Shown one piece after another: positions 25,794 through 35,427 of a stretch of DNA of 64,000 nt. The position numbers were made by a program, and so were the translations under genes. The notes below the pieces were generated by a model. The model was not told the origin of the DNA. It saw only the letters and a program-made list of their open reading frames with translations, and did no database searches. Origin of the DNA: Tahibacter amnicola (GTDB lineage Bacteria > Pseudomonadota > Gammaproteobacteria > Xanthomonadales > Rhodanobacteraceae); assembly GCF_025398735.1 (NCBI RefSeq), contig NZ_CP104694.1, forward strand, positions 5,607,465 to 5,671,464. Direction: 5' to 3'. Position 1 is the stretch's first letter, and each line of letters opens with the position of its first letter.

Positions 25794-26885
25794 TCAGACG
25801 TTGAAGCGGAAGTGCAGGACGTCGCCTTCCTTCACGATGTATTCCTTGCCTTCCAGACGCAGGCGGCCCGCGTCGCGCGCACCGGATTCGCCCTTGTATT
25901 TGATGAAGTCGTCGTAGGCGATGGTTTCGGCGCGGATGAAGCCGCGTTCGAAGTCCGTATGGATCACCCCGGCTGCCTGCGGCGCCGTCGCGCCGATCTT
26001 CACCTGCCACGCGCGGACTTCCTTGACGCCCGCGGTGAAGTACGTCTGCAAGCCCAGCAGCTTGTAGCCGGCGCGGATCACGCGATTGAGGCCCGGTTCT
26101 TCCAGCCCCATGTCGGCGAGGAAGGCATCACGATCCGCATCGTCGAGCTGGGACAGTTCTTCTTCGATCGCCGCGCAGACAGGCACCACTTCGGCACCTT
26201 CGGTCGCCGCGCGGGCCCGTACCTTGTCCAGGTGCGGGTTATTGGTGAACCCGTTCTCCAGCACGTTGGCGATGTACATCAGCGGCTTGAGCGTCAGCAG
26301 GAAGAGGTCGCGCACCAGCGCCTTCTCTTCGTCGTCCAGGCCGGCCGAGCGCGCCGATCGGCCCTCGTTGAGCACGGCGGCGAGTTTCTGCAGCACCGGA
26401 CGCTTGGCCAGGGCTTCCTTGTCATTGGCCTTCGCGGCGCGCTCGACCCGGTTGAGGGCCTTCTCGACCGATTCCAGATCAGCCAGCGCCAGTTCCGTGT
26501 CGATGGTTTCGATGTCCGAGATCGGATCGACCTTGCCCGCGACATGGACGATGTCCGAATGCTCGAAACAACGGACGACGTGGGCAATCGCGTCCACCTC
26601 GCGGATGTGCGCCAGGAACTTGTTACCCAGGCCCTCGCCCTTGGACGCACCAGCGACGAGGCCGGCAATGTCGACGAACTCCATGGAGGTCGGAATCACC
26701 TTCTGGGGTTTGACGATGTCGGCGAGGTCCTGCAGGCGGGGGTCCGGAACCGGCACGACGCCGACATTCGGATCAATCGTGCAGAACGGGAAGTTGGCGG
26801 CGGCAATGCCCGCCTTGGTCAGCGCGTTGAACAGGGTGGACTTGCCGACATTGGGCAGTCCGACGATGCCGCATTTGATGCCCAT
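25794..26885 (-). CDS. ychF: Redox-regulated ATPase YchF (OLA1/Obg family)
   Basis: P-loop NTPase of the Obg group that prefers ATP and binds ribosomes; 363 residues, the standard length. The P loop GLPNVGKST lies at residues 9-17, a coiled-coil insert at about 130-200, and the C-terminal TGS domain ends with the conserved [13 protein letters not shown] chose ATG at [12 protein letters not shown]; the frame is open far upstream through pth but that part is not YchF. It follows pth as in Pseudomonas and Xanthomonas. Confidence 0.97.
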   Translation of the reverse strand: MGIKCGIVGLPNVGKSTLFNALTKAGIAAANFPFCTIDPNVGVVPVPDPRLQDLADIVKPQKVIPTSMEFVDIAGLVAGASKGEGLGNKFLAHIREVDAIAHVVRCFEHSDIVHVAGKVDPISDIETIDTELALADLESVEKALNRVERAAKANDKEALAKRPVLQKLAAVLNEGRSARSAGLDDEEKALVRDLFLLTLKPLMYIANVLENGFTNNPHLDKVRARAATEGAEVVPVCAAIEEELSQLDDADRDAFLADMGLEEPGLNRVIRAGYKLLGLQTYFTAGVKEVRAWQVKIGATAPQAAGVIHTDFERGFIRAETIAYDDFIKYKGESGARDAGRLRLEGKEYIVKEGDVLHFRFNV

Positions 26886-26953
26886 GGTGGTTTCCGAGCG
26901 AAGAAGAGACTGGGGCTTGCCGACGCGCAGCGCACATCGGCAAGCCGCAGGCC

Positions 26954-27535
26954 CTAGGGTTTGGACGTATGAAGCTGTTTCATGGCTTCGTTGATATTGC
27001 CGGCAATTGCCAGCGGGAGCACATCGATCGCCCGCCCCACGGCGTCCATGATGGCATCTTCGTCCTGCGCACCCGCGCGGCCGAGCACCCATGGTGTGAC
27101 ACGGTCCTTGTGGCCGGGGTGGCCGATGCCCACGCGCAAGCGGTGAAACTTGCCGTGCCCCAGGTGCGCAATGATGTCGCGCAGGCCATTCTGGCCACCG
27201 TGCCCGCCGTCGAACTTCAAGCGCGCCACACCCGGCGCGAGATCGAGTTCGTCGTGTGCGACGAGGCATTCATCCGGCTCGATCTTGAAGTAGCGCAGCG
27301 CACTCGTGACCGCGATGCCGCTCTTGTTCATGAACGTCGTCGGTTTGAGCAGGAGCAGCGACTGGCCGGCCAGCGTGATCTTGGCGGTTTCCGCGTGCAG
27401 CTTGCTTTCCACGCCGAAACGCGCGCCGTGCGCCATCGCCAGGGCGTCAATAAACCAGAACCCGGCATTGTGCCGGGTTCTGAGATAGTCGGTCCCGGGA
27501 TTGCCGAGACCGACCAGTAGGCGCAAGCCCGCCAT
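26954..27535 (-). CDS. pth: Peptidyl-tRNA hydrolase
   Basis: Recycles peptidyl-tRNA released from stalled ribosomes by cleaving the ester bond. The 193-residue product has the family start LLVGLGNPG with Asn12, catalytic His22 (TRHNAGF) and the FMNKSG motif (about 67-72). The [11 protein letters not shown] stretch lies at about residues 109-119. It sits 27 bases after rplY and 68 bases before ychF, in a widely conserved neighbourhood, and is probably cotranscribed with prs and rplY. Confidence 0.98.
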   Translation of the reverse strand: MAGLRLLVGLGNPGTDYLRTRHNAGFWFIDALAMAHGARFGVESKLHAETAKITLAGQSLLLLKPTTFMNKSGIAVTSALRYFKIEPDECLVAHDELDLAPGVARLKFDGGHGGQNGLRDIIAHLGHGKFHRLRVGIGHPGHKDRVTPWVLGRAGAQDEDAIMDAVGRAIDVLPLAIAGNINEAMKQLHTSKP

Positions 27536-27562
27536 CGGAAGCTGCAGTCGCGTCGCGAGTGC

Positions 27563-28258
27563 TTACTTCTTCTTGGCCGGAGCCGGGGCAGCCGCCTTGG
27601 CCGGAGCCGCAGCCTTCGCACCCTTGGCCGGCGCGGCCGGAGCCGGGGCGGCTTCGACCGGAGCGGCTTCGACTTCTTCCTTGCCGACCTTGGCCAGGAC
27701 GACGGCGACGTCGTGTTCCTTGCCCAGACGCAGTTCCGGCAGCTCAACGCCAGCCGGCAGCTTCAGATCGGACAAGTGGATGATGTCGCCAACCTTGATG
27801 TCGGCCAGGTCGAGCTCGATGAACTCCGGCAGATCCTTCGGCAGGCAGGACACGGTGACTTCGTTGAGCTCGTGCGTGATCAGCACGCCAGCGGTCTTGC
27901 CGGCCGGCGACTTTTCCTGGTTCAGGAAGTGCAGCGGCACGCGGGCGCGCAGGGCGGTGTTCTCGTCGACGCGCTGGAAGTCCAGGTGCAGCAGGCGCTG
28001 CTTGTACGGATGACGCTGCATGTCACGCAGCAGAACCTTCTGGTTCGTGCCATCGATCTTCAGATCGAGAATGGCCGAGTAGAACCACTCGTTCTGCGAC
28101 GCCATGAAGACGTCCTTGTGCGCGAACTGGATGCTCTGCGGCGCTTCTTTGCCACCGTACAGGATGGCCGGGACGACGTCCGCGTGACGCAGGCGGCGGC
28201 TCGCACCTTTGCCCTGGTCCTTGCGGAGCTGTGCCGGGATTTCGTGAATCGTTGCCAT
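27563..28258 (-). CDS. rplY: 50S ribosomal protein L25/Ctc (long, with TL5 domain)
   Basis: Binds 5S rRNA in the large subunit. The 231-residue product is the Ctc form: an L25 domain (about 1-95, including the LLRDMQRHPYK segment) followed by a TL5 C-terminal beta domain (about 100-190). A tail made almost only of Ala, Pro and Lys (about 190-231) is common in this group and may contact rRNA. It lies between prs and pth. Confidence 0.97.
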   Translation of the reverse strand: MATIHEIPAQLRKDQGKGASRRLRHADVVPAILYGGKEAPQSIQFAHKDVFMASQNEWFYSAILDLKIDGTNQKVLLRDMQRHPYKQRLLHLDFQRVDENTALRARVPLHFLNQEKSPAGKTAGVLITHELNEVTVSCLPKDLPEFIELDLADIKVGDIIHLSDLKLPAGVELPELRLGKEHDVAVVLAKVGKEEVEAAPVEAAPAPAAPAKGAKAAAPAKAAAPAPAKKK

Positions 28259-28328
28259 GACTACTACCTCGGTTGATGAGCCGCCCTTCGGCGGCAGACC
28301 CCTCGACCGCGACCAGACGAGGGAATGT

Positions 28329-28356
28329 GGCCGGCACCGGTACGCCGGTGCCGGCC
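28329..28356 (-). terminator. Hairpin between prs and rplY
   Basis: A perfect 12-bp stem GGCCGGCACCGG/CCGGTGCCGGCC with a 4-base loop begins 13 bases beyond the prs stop. No U tract follows, so it is more likely a 3'-end stabiliser or a partial terminator separating prs from rplY-pth-ychF. A second small stem (GCCGCC/GGCGGC) lies near 28281-28296. Confidence 0.5.
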
Positions 28357-28369
28357 GGATGACGCGTTG

Positions 28370-29326
28370 TCAGTCGACGTACAGCGAGCTCACCGACTCG
28401 CCGAAGGCGACGCGACGGATGGTCTCGGCCAGGAGCTCGGCCACCGACAGCTGCCGGATACGGCTGCAGGCCTGGGCTTCCGGACGCAGCGGGATGGTGT
28501 CGGTGACGACCAGTTCATCCAGCTGTGAATTCATGATGTTGGTCAGGGCCGAGCCGGACAGCACCGGATGGGTGCAGTAGGCCACGACCTTGCGCGCGCC
28601 CTGCTTCTTCAGCGCGTTGGCGGCTGCGCACAGGGTGCCGGCGGTATCGACGATGTCGTCGACGAGCACGCAGGTCTTGTCTTTCACGTCGCCGATGATG
28701 TTCATCACCGTCGATTCATTCGGGCGCGGGCGGCGCTTGTCGATGATCGCGAGGTCCGCGTCATCCAGGCGCTTGGCGATGGCGCGGGCGCGCACCACGC
28801 CACCGACGTCCGGACTGACCACGATCAGGTTGTCCGTCCCCTGGTTGCGCCAGATGTCGGCCAGCAGCACCGGCGAGGCATAGACATTGTCGACCGGGAT
28901 ATCGAAGAAGCCCTGGATCTGGTCGGCATGGATGTCGACCGTCAACACGCGGTCGGTGCCAACGGCGCCGATCATGTCGGCGGCCACCTTCGCCGTGATC
29001 GGTACGCGCGCCGAGCGCGGGCGACGATCCTGGCGGGCATAGCCGAAATACGGAATCACGGCGGTCACCGAGGCGGCGGAAGCGCGCTTGAGCGCGTCAA
29101 CCAGCACCAGCAGCTCCATGAAGTTGTCAGCCGTCGGTGCCGAGGTGGGCTGCACCACGAACACGTCCTGGCGACGGACGTTCTCTTCGATCTCGACCTG
29201 GACTTCGCCGTCGGAGAATCGACCGCAAAGCGCCTTGCCAAGCGGTACGCCGAGCCGATGCGATACGTTCTCCGCCAGACGCCGGTGCGCGTTGCCGGTG
29301 AACAGCATCAAACCTGCGTTATTCAT
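28370..29326 (-). CDS. prs: Ribose-phosphate pyrophosphokinase (PRPP synthase)
   Basis: Makes PRPP from ribose 5-phosphate and ATP for nucleotide, histidine and NAD synthesis. The 318-residue product has the class I motifs [10 protein letters not shown] (about 97-106), the flexible-loop segment and the PRPP-binding [12 protein letters not shown] (about 218-229). I chose the ATG giving [11 protein letters not shown], preceded by GGAG; a GTG 4 codons earlier overlaps that site and is unlikely. It lies downstream of tRNA-Gln and ispE, as in Pseudomonas. Confidence 0.97.
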   Translation of the reverse strand: MNNAGLMLFTGNAHRRLAENVSHRLGVPLGKALCGRFSDGEVQVEIEENVRRQDVFVVQPTSAPTADNFMELLVLVDALKRASAASVTAVIPYFGYARQDRRPRSARVPITAKVAADMIGAVGTDRVLTVDIHADQIQGFFDIPVDNVYASPVLLADIWRNQGTDNLIVVSPDVGGVVRARAIAKRLDDADLAIIDKRRPRPNESTVMNIIGDVKDKTCVLVDDIVDTAGTLCAAANALKKQGARKVVAYCTHPVLSGSALTNIMNSQLDELVVTDTIPLRPEAQACSRIRQLSVAELLAETIRRVAFGESVSSLYVD

Positions 29327-29384
29327 GTGAATCTCCACCAGCGGCCATTCATCGGGCCATCGCCCGACGCTTGGGATGATTCAA

Positions 29385-29460
29385 TGGCTGGGGCGGTAGG
29401 ACTCGAACCTACGGATGCGGGAATCAAAATCCCGTGCCTTACCAGCTTGGCGACGCCCCA
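29385..29460 (-). tRNA. tRNA-Gln (TTG)
   Basis: A 76-base cloverleaf with encoded CCA, acceptor TGGGGCG/CGCCCCA, anticodon stem CGGGA/TCCCG and loop TTTTGAT. Its first 22 bases are also the end of the ispE coding sequence, including the ispE stop codon. Confidence 0.97.
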
Positions 29461-30311
29461 GCAGCAAACTCTTCCAGTGCGGCCTTCAGCGGCGATCGGT
29501 TCACACCGCGCGCCACGTGGGCCGTCAACTCCTGCGGACACGCTTTCGCGATAGCCCGTGCGTCGGATTCGTCGGCCACGTCCAGGAAGACGCAACCACC
29601 GGAACCCGACAACCGCGACCGACCGAAACCGCCGAGCCAATCCAGCGCCTGCGCCACCCGGGGGTAGCGGGCCCTGACGACGGGCTCGAATGCGTTCGAG
29701 GTCTGCGTCCCCGCAAGGAAGCGCGGAATTGTCGTGGCCGGAGCATCCCGTGTCAATTCCGGCGCTTGAAAAAGCGGGCCAGTCGGCACGGAAGTTTGCG
29801 GGTCGACGATGACAAACCAGCGTTCGGGCAGATCCAGGGGGCTCAGCTGTTCGCCCACGCCCTCGGCCCAGGCCGTCCGCCCGCGCACAAACACCGGGAC
29901 ATCGGCGCCCAGGCGCAGGCCCAACGCCGCCAGCGCGGGCTCGTCCAGCCCGCAGCGCCAAAGAGCATTGAGAGCCACCAGGGTACTGGCCGCATCCGAG
30001 CTGCCGCCCCCCAGTCCGCCACCGGCGGGAATTCGCTTGGTCACCGCGATATCCGCGCCCCGGTCACTGCCGGCGACCCGGCGCAGGGCATGGGCGGCCC
30101 GGATGACCAGGTCGTCCTCGGGCGCCACGCCGGGCAGCCCGCCATGCCGGACGATCTGGCCATCGTCACGGGAACGGATTTCGATCAGGTCGCCCCAGTC
30201 GAGCAGCTGGAACACCGTCTGCAGGCAGTGATAGCCGTCGGGGCGGCGTCCGGTGATCTGCAGGAAGAGGTTCAGCTTGGCGGGCGCGGGCCAGCGGGTC
30301 CACGCGCTCAT
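29439..30311 (-). CDS. ispE: 4-Diphosphocytidyl-2-C-methyl-D-erythritol kinase
   Basis: GHMP-family kinase of the MEP isoprenoid pathway. The 290-residue product has the N-terminal PAPAKLNLFL (about 8-17), the ATP-binding PAGGGLGGGSSDAA (about 95-108) and the C-terminal SGSGGCVF motif. I chose the ATG that overlaps the lolB stop as ATGA; an ATG 4 codons earlier has its GAGGA directly abutting it. The last seven codons (AGASPSW) and the TAA lie inside tRNA-Gln, so RNase P processing of the tRNA should cut the ispE message. Confidence 0.95.
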   Translation of the reverse strand: MSAWTRWPAPAKLNLFLQITGRRPDGYHCLQTVFQLLDWGDLIEIRSRDDGQIVRHGGLPGVAPEDDLVIRAAHALRRVAGSDRGADIAVTKRIPAGGGLGGGSSDAASTLVALNALWRCGLDEPALAALGLRLGADVPVFVRGRTAWAEGVGEQLSPLDLPERWFVIVDPQTSVPTGPLFQAPELTRDAPATTIPRFLAGTQTSNAFEPVVRARYPRVAQALDWLGGFGRSRLSGSGGCVFLDVADESDARAIAKACPQELTAHVARGVNRSPLKAALEEFAAGASPSW

Positions 30312-30955
30312 GGAGCCTGCCATTCCTCGATGAACAGGCGCACCCGGTACTTGCCCCGGGTCGCAAAGACCTTGCGCGGCAGTGGCACGGCCTGCTCGCC
30401 AAAGTAGTCCTTGTACTCGATCGTCCAGCCCGACTGGGTCAGCGTGGCCGGCAACTGGTGTTCATTGAAGACCAGCTGCGCGCGACTACCGGGAGCACGC
30501 AGCGCGCGCACCCAGTACTCCAGTTCCTGCACCGGCACATGCCAGCCCATTTCCCGGTCCAGCAGCGCCGCGGCGCTGCGGTCGGTCAGCACCTGGTCGC
30601 GCGCACCTTCCAGCGTGGCCCGGCTGGCATCGCCGTGCAGGCGCCAGTTCTTTCCGGTCACCGGTGCGCGCAGGGTCAGGTCGAAACGCTCGCCGTCCTG
30701 GCGCCATTCCAAGTCGCCGTTGCCGCCGTCCTCGCCGTTGGACACGGCCAGCCGACCGCTCAATTGCCAGCGCTGCGCCTGGGCCAGCGCCGCTTCGCGT
30801 TGCTGCTGGATGCGTAGCGTGGCGGCGTCCTCGCGGGTGCGCATCGGCGCGCAGGCGGCCAGGAGCAGGGTCGCGGCCGCCAGCGCGGCGCGAAACAGGA
30901 GCACCCCACGTCCGGCGCCCTGGCGCCGGACGGAATCCGCCGTCATGACGCTCAT
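30308..30955 (-). CDS. lolB: Outer-membrane lipoprotein insertion protein LolB
   Basis: Accepts lipoproteins from LolA and inserts them in the outer membrane. The 215-residue product has an N-terminal signal with the lipobox LLAAC (Cys35) and the LolB core from RWQLSGRLAV (about 61-70) to the C-terminal KYRVRLFIEEW. The start overlaps the TPR-lipoprotein stop (ATGA) and the stop overlaps ispE, so all three are translationally coupled. A perfect 11-bp palindromic stem lies at 30909-30932 within the signal-peptide coding part. Confidence 0.95.
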   Translation of the reverse strand: MSVMTADSVRRQGAGRGVLLFRAALAAATLLLAACAPMRTREDAATLRIQQQREAALAQAQRWQLSGRLAVSNGEDGGNGDLEWRQDGERFDLTLRAPVTGKNWRLHGDASRATLEGARDQVLTDRSAAALLDREMGWHVPVQELEYWVRALRAPGSRAQLVFNEHQLPATLTQSGWTIEYKDYFGEQAVPLPRKVFATRGKYRVRLFIEEWQAP

Positions 30956-32673
30956 AGCCCGAGTCGCTTCATCGTTTCAAGCAACGATTTGTTCTTGTCG
31001 TCCTTTTTGCGTGCCTCGCCCAGGACCTTCCGGGCCTCCTCACGCTTGCCGTTGTGCCACAGCACCTCGCCGTAGTGCGCGGCAATTTCGGCATCCGGCT
31101 GCTTGTCGAAGGCGCGCTTGAGCGCTGTTTCGGCTTCCGCCAGCTCGCCGCGCCGGTAGCGCACCCAGCCGAGCGAATCAATCACCGCCGGTTCCTCGGG
31201 CTTGGCCTTGAGGGCGCGCTCGATCAGGCTGAGCGCCTCGTCGAGCTTGCGATTGGCATCCGCCAGCGTGTAGCCAAGCGCATTCATTGCGTCGACATCG
31301 GACGGCTTGAGTTCGAGTACCCGGCGCAGGTCCCGCTCGGCATCATCGACCCGGCCGATGTTGGCCGCGTGCAGCGCACGGGCGTAAATCAGGCGCGTAT
31401 CGGTGGGCAGGAGCTTGATCCCGCGCGAATAGGCCTCCTGCACCGCATCATCCTTGCCGGCGTGGATCAGCAGCTCACCCTCGAGCAGAAAGGCGTCGGC
31501 CAGGCGCTTGGGGTCGTCTCCGACGCGGGCCTGGAGGTCGTGTGTCAGCGTCAGGGCGGCATCGTGCTTGCCTTGCTGGTCCTCGATCACCGCAATACGC
31601 ACCTGCGCGTCGAACCAGTTGTCGTCGTCCTCGCTCACCTTCTGGTACCAGGTGAGCGCAATCGCCGGCTGCTCCAGCAACTCGGCGAGCTGGCCGAGCA
31701 GGTCCGCGTGGGCCGCGGACTGTTCCTCGGGCAAGGCCTTCATTTCGTCGAACAGGGCCTGGACCAGTTTCTCATCCTCGCTGCGTGCCACATATGCGGC
31801 GCGCGCCGCATAGGTGTATTCATCCTGCGGGCCATCGGCCAGCACCTTGGCCGCGCCGCGGTGATCCCCTTCTTCCGACAACAGCAGCGCGTAGCCCGCG
31901 CGCATGCGGATGTCCTTGGGCGAGCGCTGGATCGCTTCCTTGTACAACGCGATCGCGCGCCGTTTATCCCCTTCGTCGGCTGCCAGCTGGGCGGACCAGC
32001 CAAAGCTCGGGCCACCGGAAAACTTCTGCACGGCCGCGTCGGCGAGGGTGCGCGAATAGGCCTTGCGGTCCAGCTTGAACGCCAGCTGGCTCATCGCGAT
32101 CCAGATGTCTTCGCTGGCAGCAGCCAGGTTGGCCGGCGTCGCCAGCCGCTCCAGCAGTGCGGCAGCCATCGGTTTGTCGGCGGCACCGAGCAGGGTTTGC
32201 CCCAGGTAGCGCCAACCTTGTTCGTTCGGCAGGGGCAGCAGCTTCTGCAGTGCGGCAAACGCGGCCTCGGCGTCGCCACCGCCCATGGCCAGGCCGGCCT
32301 CCACCTGCAGCAAACCCGGATCCTCGGGCTTGAGCGTGCGCCAGCGCGCCAGCATCTCGCGGGCCAGGGAGTAGTTGCGGGCGGCCAGCGCCAGGCGGGC
32401 CGCCTGCGCCGATACCTGCGGATCCTTGCTCAGGCGCGCCGCATTACCGTAGCGCACGGCCGCCGCCGCGATATCGGACTGGCCGATGGCGAACTCACCG
32501 GCCAGCATCTGGGCCAGGAGATCGTCATCACCTGCCTCCGGCTGATTGGCAGCCTGCGACTTGCCGGCCGAGGCCGGTGGGGCATCTTTCTTGACTGGCG
32601 TCGCGGTGCAGCCCGCAAAGGCCAACGCCACCACCGCAATCAGCCAGGCACGGGGATCAAAATGGACGTTCAT
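30952..32673 (-). CDS. TPR lipoprotein, LbcA-like
   Basis: Product of 573 residues with a lipobox AFAGC (Cys22), so probably an outer-membrane-anchored periplasmic lipoprotein. At least eight TPR-like helical pairs follow, clearest near the C-terminus (DVDAMNALGYTLADANRK, PAVIDSLGWVRYRRGEL). I chose the ATG with AGGAG upstream. In Pseudomonas the gene between hemA and lolB encodes LbcA, partner of the periplasmic protease CtpA; the same position and architecture here make that the best guess. Direct binding to a CtpA homologue is inferred. Confidence 0.8.
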   Translation of the reverse strand: MNVHFDPRAWLIAVVALAFAGCTATPVKKDAPPASAGKSQAANQPEAGDDDLLAQMLAGEFAIGQSDIAAAAVRYGNAARLSKDPQVSAQAARLALAARNYSLAREMLARWRTLKPEDPGLLQVEAGLAMGGGDAEAAFAALQKLLPLPNEQGWRYLGQTLLGAADKPMAAALLERLATPANLAAASEDIWIAMSQLAFKLDRKAYSRTLADAAVQKFSGGPSFGWSAQLAADEGDKRRAIALYKEAIQRSPKDIRMRAGYALLLSEEGDHRGAAKVLADGPQDEYTYAARAAYVARSEDEKLVQALFDEMKALPEEQSAAHADLLGQLAELLEQPAIALTWYQKVSEDDDNWFDAQVRIAVIEDQQGKHDAALTLTHDLQARVGDDPKRLADAFLLEGELLIHAGKDDAVQEAYSRGIKLLPTDTRLIYARALHAANIGRVDDAERDLRRVLELKPSDVDAMNALGYTLADANRKLDEALSLIERALKAKPEEPAVIDSLGWVRYRRGELAEAETALKRAFDKQPDAEIAAHYGEVLWHNGKREEARKVLGEARKKDDKNKSLLETMKRLGL

Positions 32674-33008
32674 CGTGCTCCTGATGGTCAAACTCCGGGC
32701 CCTGTTGCTACGTCAACCGCTGGATCCGGCGCCAGAGCCGCACGCGGCAAACCGGGAACGGACGGCCGGCGGACGGTCATGAACGGGACTTGGTCAGCGC
32801 GGCATGGCGCGTGGTTCCCTCACTTCCGCGTTGTCGGATCCTGCGCCTTGCTTGATCTTGGGCAGTCGCGACCGCAAACTAGCCGCGTTTTGCACTGCGG
32901 CATCCGCGTCGGGTCAAGGCCGTGGCGGCCGAGCCCGTACAGGGTTTGCGCGCACCGCATCCACGCGCCCAAGCTTAGCCGATTGTTGCCCGCGCGGCCC
33001 CATCATCC
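32674..33008. promoter_or_regulatory. Divergent promoter region of lolB operon and hemA
   Basis: 335 bases between two divergent start codons with no gene I can support. It must hold promoters for both directions. A weak plus-strand candidate is TTGATC, 17 bases, then CAAACT (32851-32879 approximately). On the minus strand a TTGACG box lies about 45 bases before the TPR-lipoprotein start without a good -10. No operator or riboswitch was recognised. Confidence 0.35.
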
Positions 33009-34283
33009 ATGGCATTGCTAGCCCTCGGACTCAATCACCTCACCGCCCCGCTGGACCTGCGCGAACGCGTCGCCTTCGACGCGGCGCGCGCGCGCGAGGC
33101 GGTGGCCGAGCTGGTCGCCCAGGCGGGCGTGGAAGAGGCGTTGATCCTCTCCACCTGCAATCGCACCGAGCTCTACTGCAGCGTCGCCGAAGGCGCCGAA
33201 TCGGTGCCGACGACCTGGCTGCACCACTACCACTCAGTGGCGAACGGTCGGCTGGATGAATTCCTCTACCGGTACGACGACGCGGAAGCCGTACGGCACA
33301 TGTTCCGCGTCGCCACCGGGCTGGATTCCATGGTCCTTGGCGAACCGCAGATCCTGGGCCAGGTGAAGGATGCCTACCAGGTGGCACGCGATGCCCGCTC
33401 CCTGCGTGCCCCGATGGAACGCATGCTGCAGCACACCTTCGCGGTGGCCAAGCGTGTCCGCACGGACACCCGCATCGGCGCGAATCCCGTATCCGTGGCC
33501 TACACTGCCGTGCGCCTGGCCGAGCAGCGCTTCGCCGACCTGCGCGACGCCTGCGTACTGCTGATCGGTGCCGGCGAAACGATTGAACTGGCAGCGCGGC
33601 ACCTCGCCGACGCCAATGTCCGCCGCCTGATCGTCGCCAATCGCACGCTGGATAACGCCCAGTCACTCGCACACCGCTGCGGCGGCTACGCTATCGCCCT
33701 GTCGGACCTGCCCCAGCACCTGGCTGAGGCCGACATCGTGATCGCCTCCACCGCAAGCCGCGAACCCATCGTCACGCGCAGCATGACCGAGGCCGCCATC
33801 CGCGCGCGCAGGCACAAGCCGATGTTCATGGTCGATATCGCCGTGCCGCGCGACATCGCCGCCGACGTCGCCAAAGTGGAAGATGTATATCTGTACACCA
33901 TTGACGATCTGAAGGTCGTGATCGACGAAAACCTGCGATCGCGCGAAGCGGCCGCGCGCGAGGCGGAAGCGATCATCGAACTGCAGGTCGACCGCTACAT
34001 GGCCTGGTTGCGCGCCCTGGACCTGGGAAATCCGGTCCAGGACCTGCGCCGCCGTGCGGAAGCCGATCGCGACGACGTTCTTGCCCGCGCCAGCGCCCTG
34101 CTCCAGCGCGGCAAGTCGCCCGAGGAGGCGCTCACCTTCCTGGCCAACACGCTGACCAACAAGCTGCTGCATGCCCCCAGCGCGAATCTCCGCGCAGCGG
34201 CGATGCGCGGCGACAGTGAACTGATCCAGGCCGCCGCGAAGCTGTTCGACCCGGCCGCCGCCAACACCGACAAGGACGCATGA
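33009..34283 (+). CDS. hemA: Glutamyl-tRNA reductase
   Basis: First step of tetrapyrrole synthesis by the C5 route: Glu-tRNA is reduced to glutamate-1-semialdehyde. The 424-residue product has catalytic Cys50 in STCNRTELY, the [15 protein letters not shown] segment (about 105-119), a NADPH-binding GAG motif (about 185) and the C-terminal dimerisation helices. It overlaps prfA by ATGA, the conserved hemA-prfA pair. Heme made here also feeds the respiratory chain; the B12-branch genes lie 4 kb downstream. Confidence 0.97.
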   Translation: MALLALGLNHLTAPLDLRERVAFDAARAREAVAELVAQAGVEEALILSTCNRTELYCSVAEGAESVPTTWLHHYHSVANGRLDEFLYRYDDAEAVRHMFRVATGLDSMVLGEPQILGQVKDAYQVARDARSLRAPMERMLQHTFAVAKRVRTDTRIGANPVSVAYTAVRLAEQRFADLRDACVLLIGAGETIELAARHLADANVRRLIVANRTLDNAQSLAHRCGGYAIALSDLPQHLAEADIVIASTASREPIVTRSMTEAAIRARRHKPMFMVDIAVPRDIAADVAKVEDVYLYTIDDLKVVIDENLRSREAAAREAEAIIELQVDRYMAWLRALDLGNPVQDLRRRAEADRDDVLARASALLQRGKSPEEALTFLANTLTNKLLHAPSANLRAAAMRGDSELIQAAAKLFDPAAANTDKDA

Positions 34284-35365
34284 CTCCCTCGATCCGACGC
34301 AAGCTCGAACAGCTGGCCGAGCGCCACGAAGAAGTGGCCGCACTGCTGGCCCAGCCCGACGTGCTGAGCGACCCGGCGCAGTTCCGCAACCTCAACCGCG
34401 AATACGCCCAGCTCGAGCCGGTCACCGCCGCCCTGAAGGCCTACGACGCGAACGAGGCGGCCCTGCAGTCGGCCCAGGCCATGCTGCGCGATCCGGAGCT
34501 GAAAGAACTCGCCGAGGCGGAGATTCCCGAGCTGGAAGCCACGCGCACCACGCTGGAGCGCGAACTGCAGATCCTGCTCATCCCGAAGGATCCACGCGAC
34601 GACGCCAACCTGTTCCTGGAAGTGCGCGCCGGCACCGGCGGCGACGAGGCGGCGATCTTCGCCGGCGATCTGTTCCGCATGTACTCGCGTTACGCCGAAC
34701 GGCAGGGTTGGCACGCGGAGATCCTGTCTTCCAGTCCTGGCGAACATGGCGGCTACAAGGAAGTCATTGCACGCATCGAAGGCAAGGGCGCCTATGCGCG
34801 GCTGAAATTCGAATCCGGTACTCATCGCGTGCAGCGCGTACCGGCGACCGAAGCCCAGGGGCGTATTCACACTTCCGCCGCTACGGTAGCGATCCTGCCG
34901 GAGATGGACGAAGTCGACGATATCGATATCCGCGATGCCGACGTCAAGGTCGACACCTTCCGCGCGTCCGGTGCGGGCGGCCAGCACGTGAACAAGACCG
35001 ACTCGGCGATCCGCCTGACTCACCTGCCGACGGGCATCGTGGTCGAGTGCCAGGACGAGCGCAGCCAGCACAAGAATCGCGCGCGCGCCTTTGCCCTGCT
35101 CAAGGCCCGCCTGCTCGATGCGGAGCGCTCCAAGCAGCAGGCCGAGCAAGCCGAAAACCGTCGTCTGCAGGTCGGTTCCGGCGATCGCAGCCAGCGTATC
35201 CGGACCTACAACTTCCCCCAGGGCCGCATCACCGACCACCGCGTGGAAGGCCTCACGCTGTATCGGCTGCCCGAGATCATCGAGGGCGAGCTGGACGACC
35301 TGATCCAGCGCCTGTCGGAAGAGAACCAGGCGGACCTGCTGCAGGCGCTGACCGGGCAGGCGTGA
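34280..35365 (+). CDS. prfA: Peptide chain release factor 1
   Basis: Recognises UAA and UAG stop codons and triggers peptide release. The 361-residue product has the PAT stop-codon recognition motif (in [14 protein letters not shown], about 186-199) and the catalytic GGQ within [13 protein letters not shown] (about 231-243). It overlaps hemA by four bases. In many relatives prmC, encoding the GGQ methyltransferase, comes next; here the following genes are on the other strand, so prmC must be elsewhere. Confidence 0.98.
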   Translation: MTPSIRRKLEQLAERHEEVAALLAQPDVLSDPAQFRNLNREYAQLEPVTAALKAYDANEAALQSAQAMLRDPELKELAEAEIPELEATRTTLERELQILLIPKDPRDDANLFLEVRAGTGGDEAAIFAGDLFRMYSRYAERQGWHAEILSSSPGEHGGYKEVIARIEGKGAYARLKFESGTHRVQRVPATEAQGRIHTSAATVAILPEMDEVDDIDIRDADVKVDTFRASGAGGQHVNKTDSAIRLTHLPTGIVVECQDERSQHKNRARAFALLKARLLDAERSKQQAEQAENRRLQVGSGDRSQRIRTYNFPQGRITDHRVEGLTLYRLPEIIEGELDDLIQRLSEENQADLLQALTGQA

Positions 35366-35427
35366 TCGCCTGTCGGCCGCCCATGAAACTACTCTTTCGA
35401 TAGCAGCATCCGTTGATGCGGACGGAC

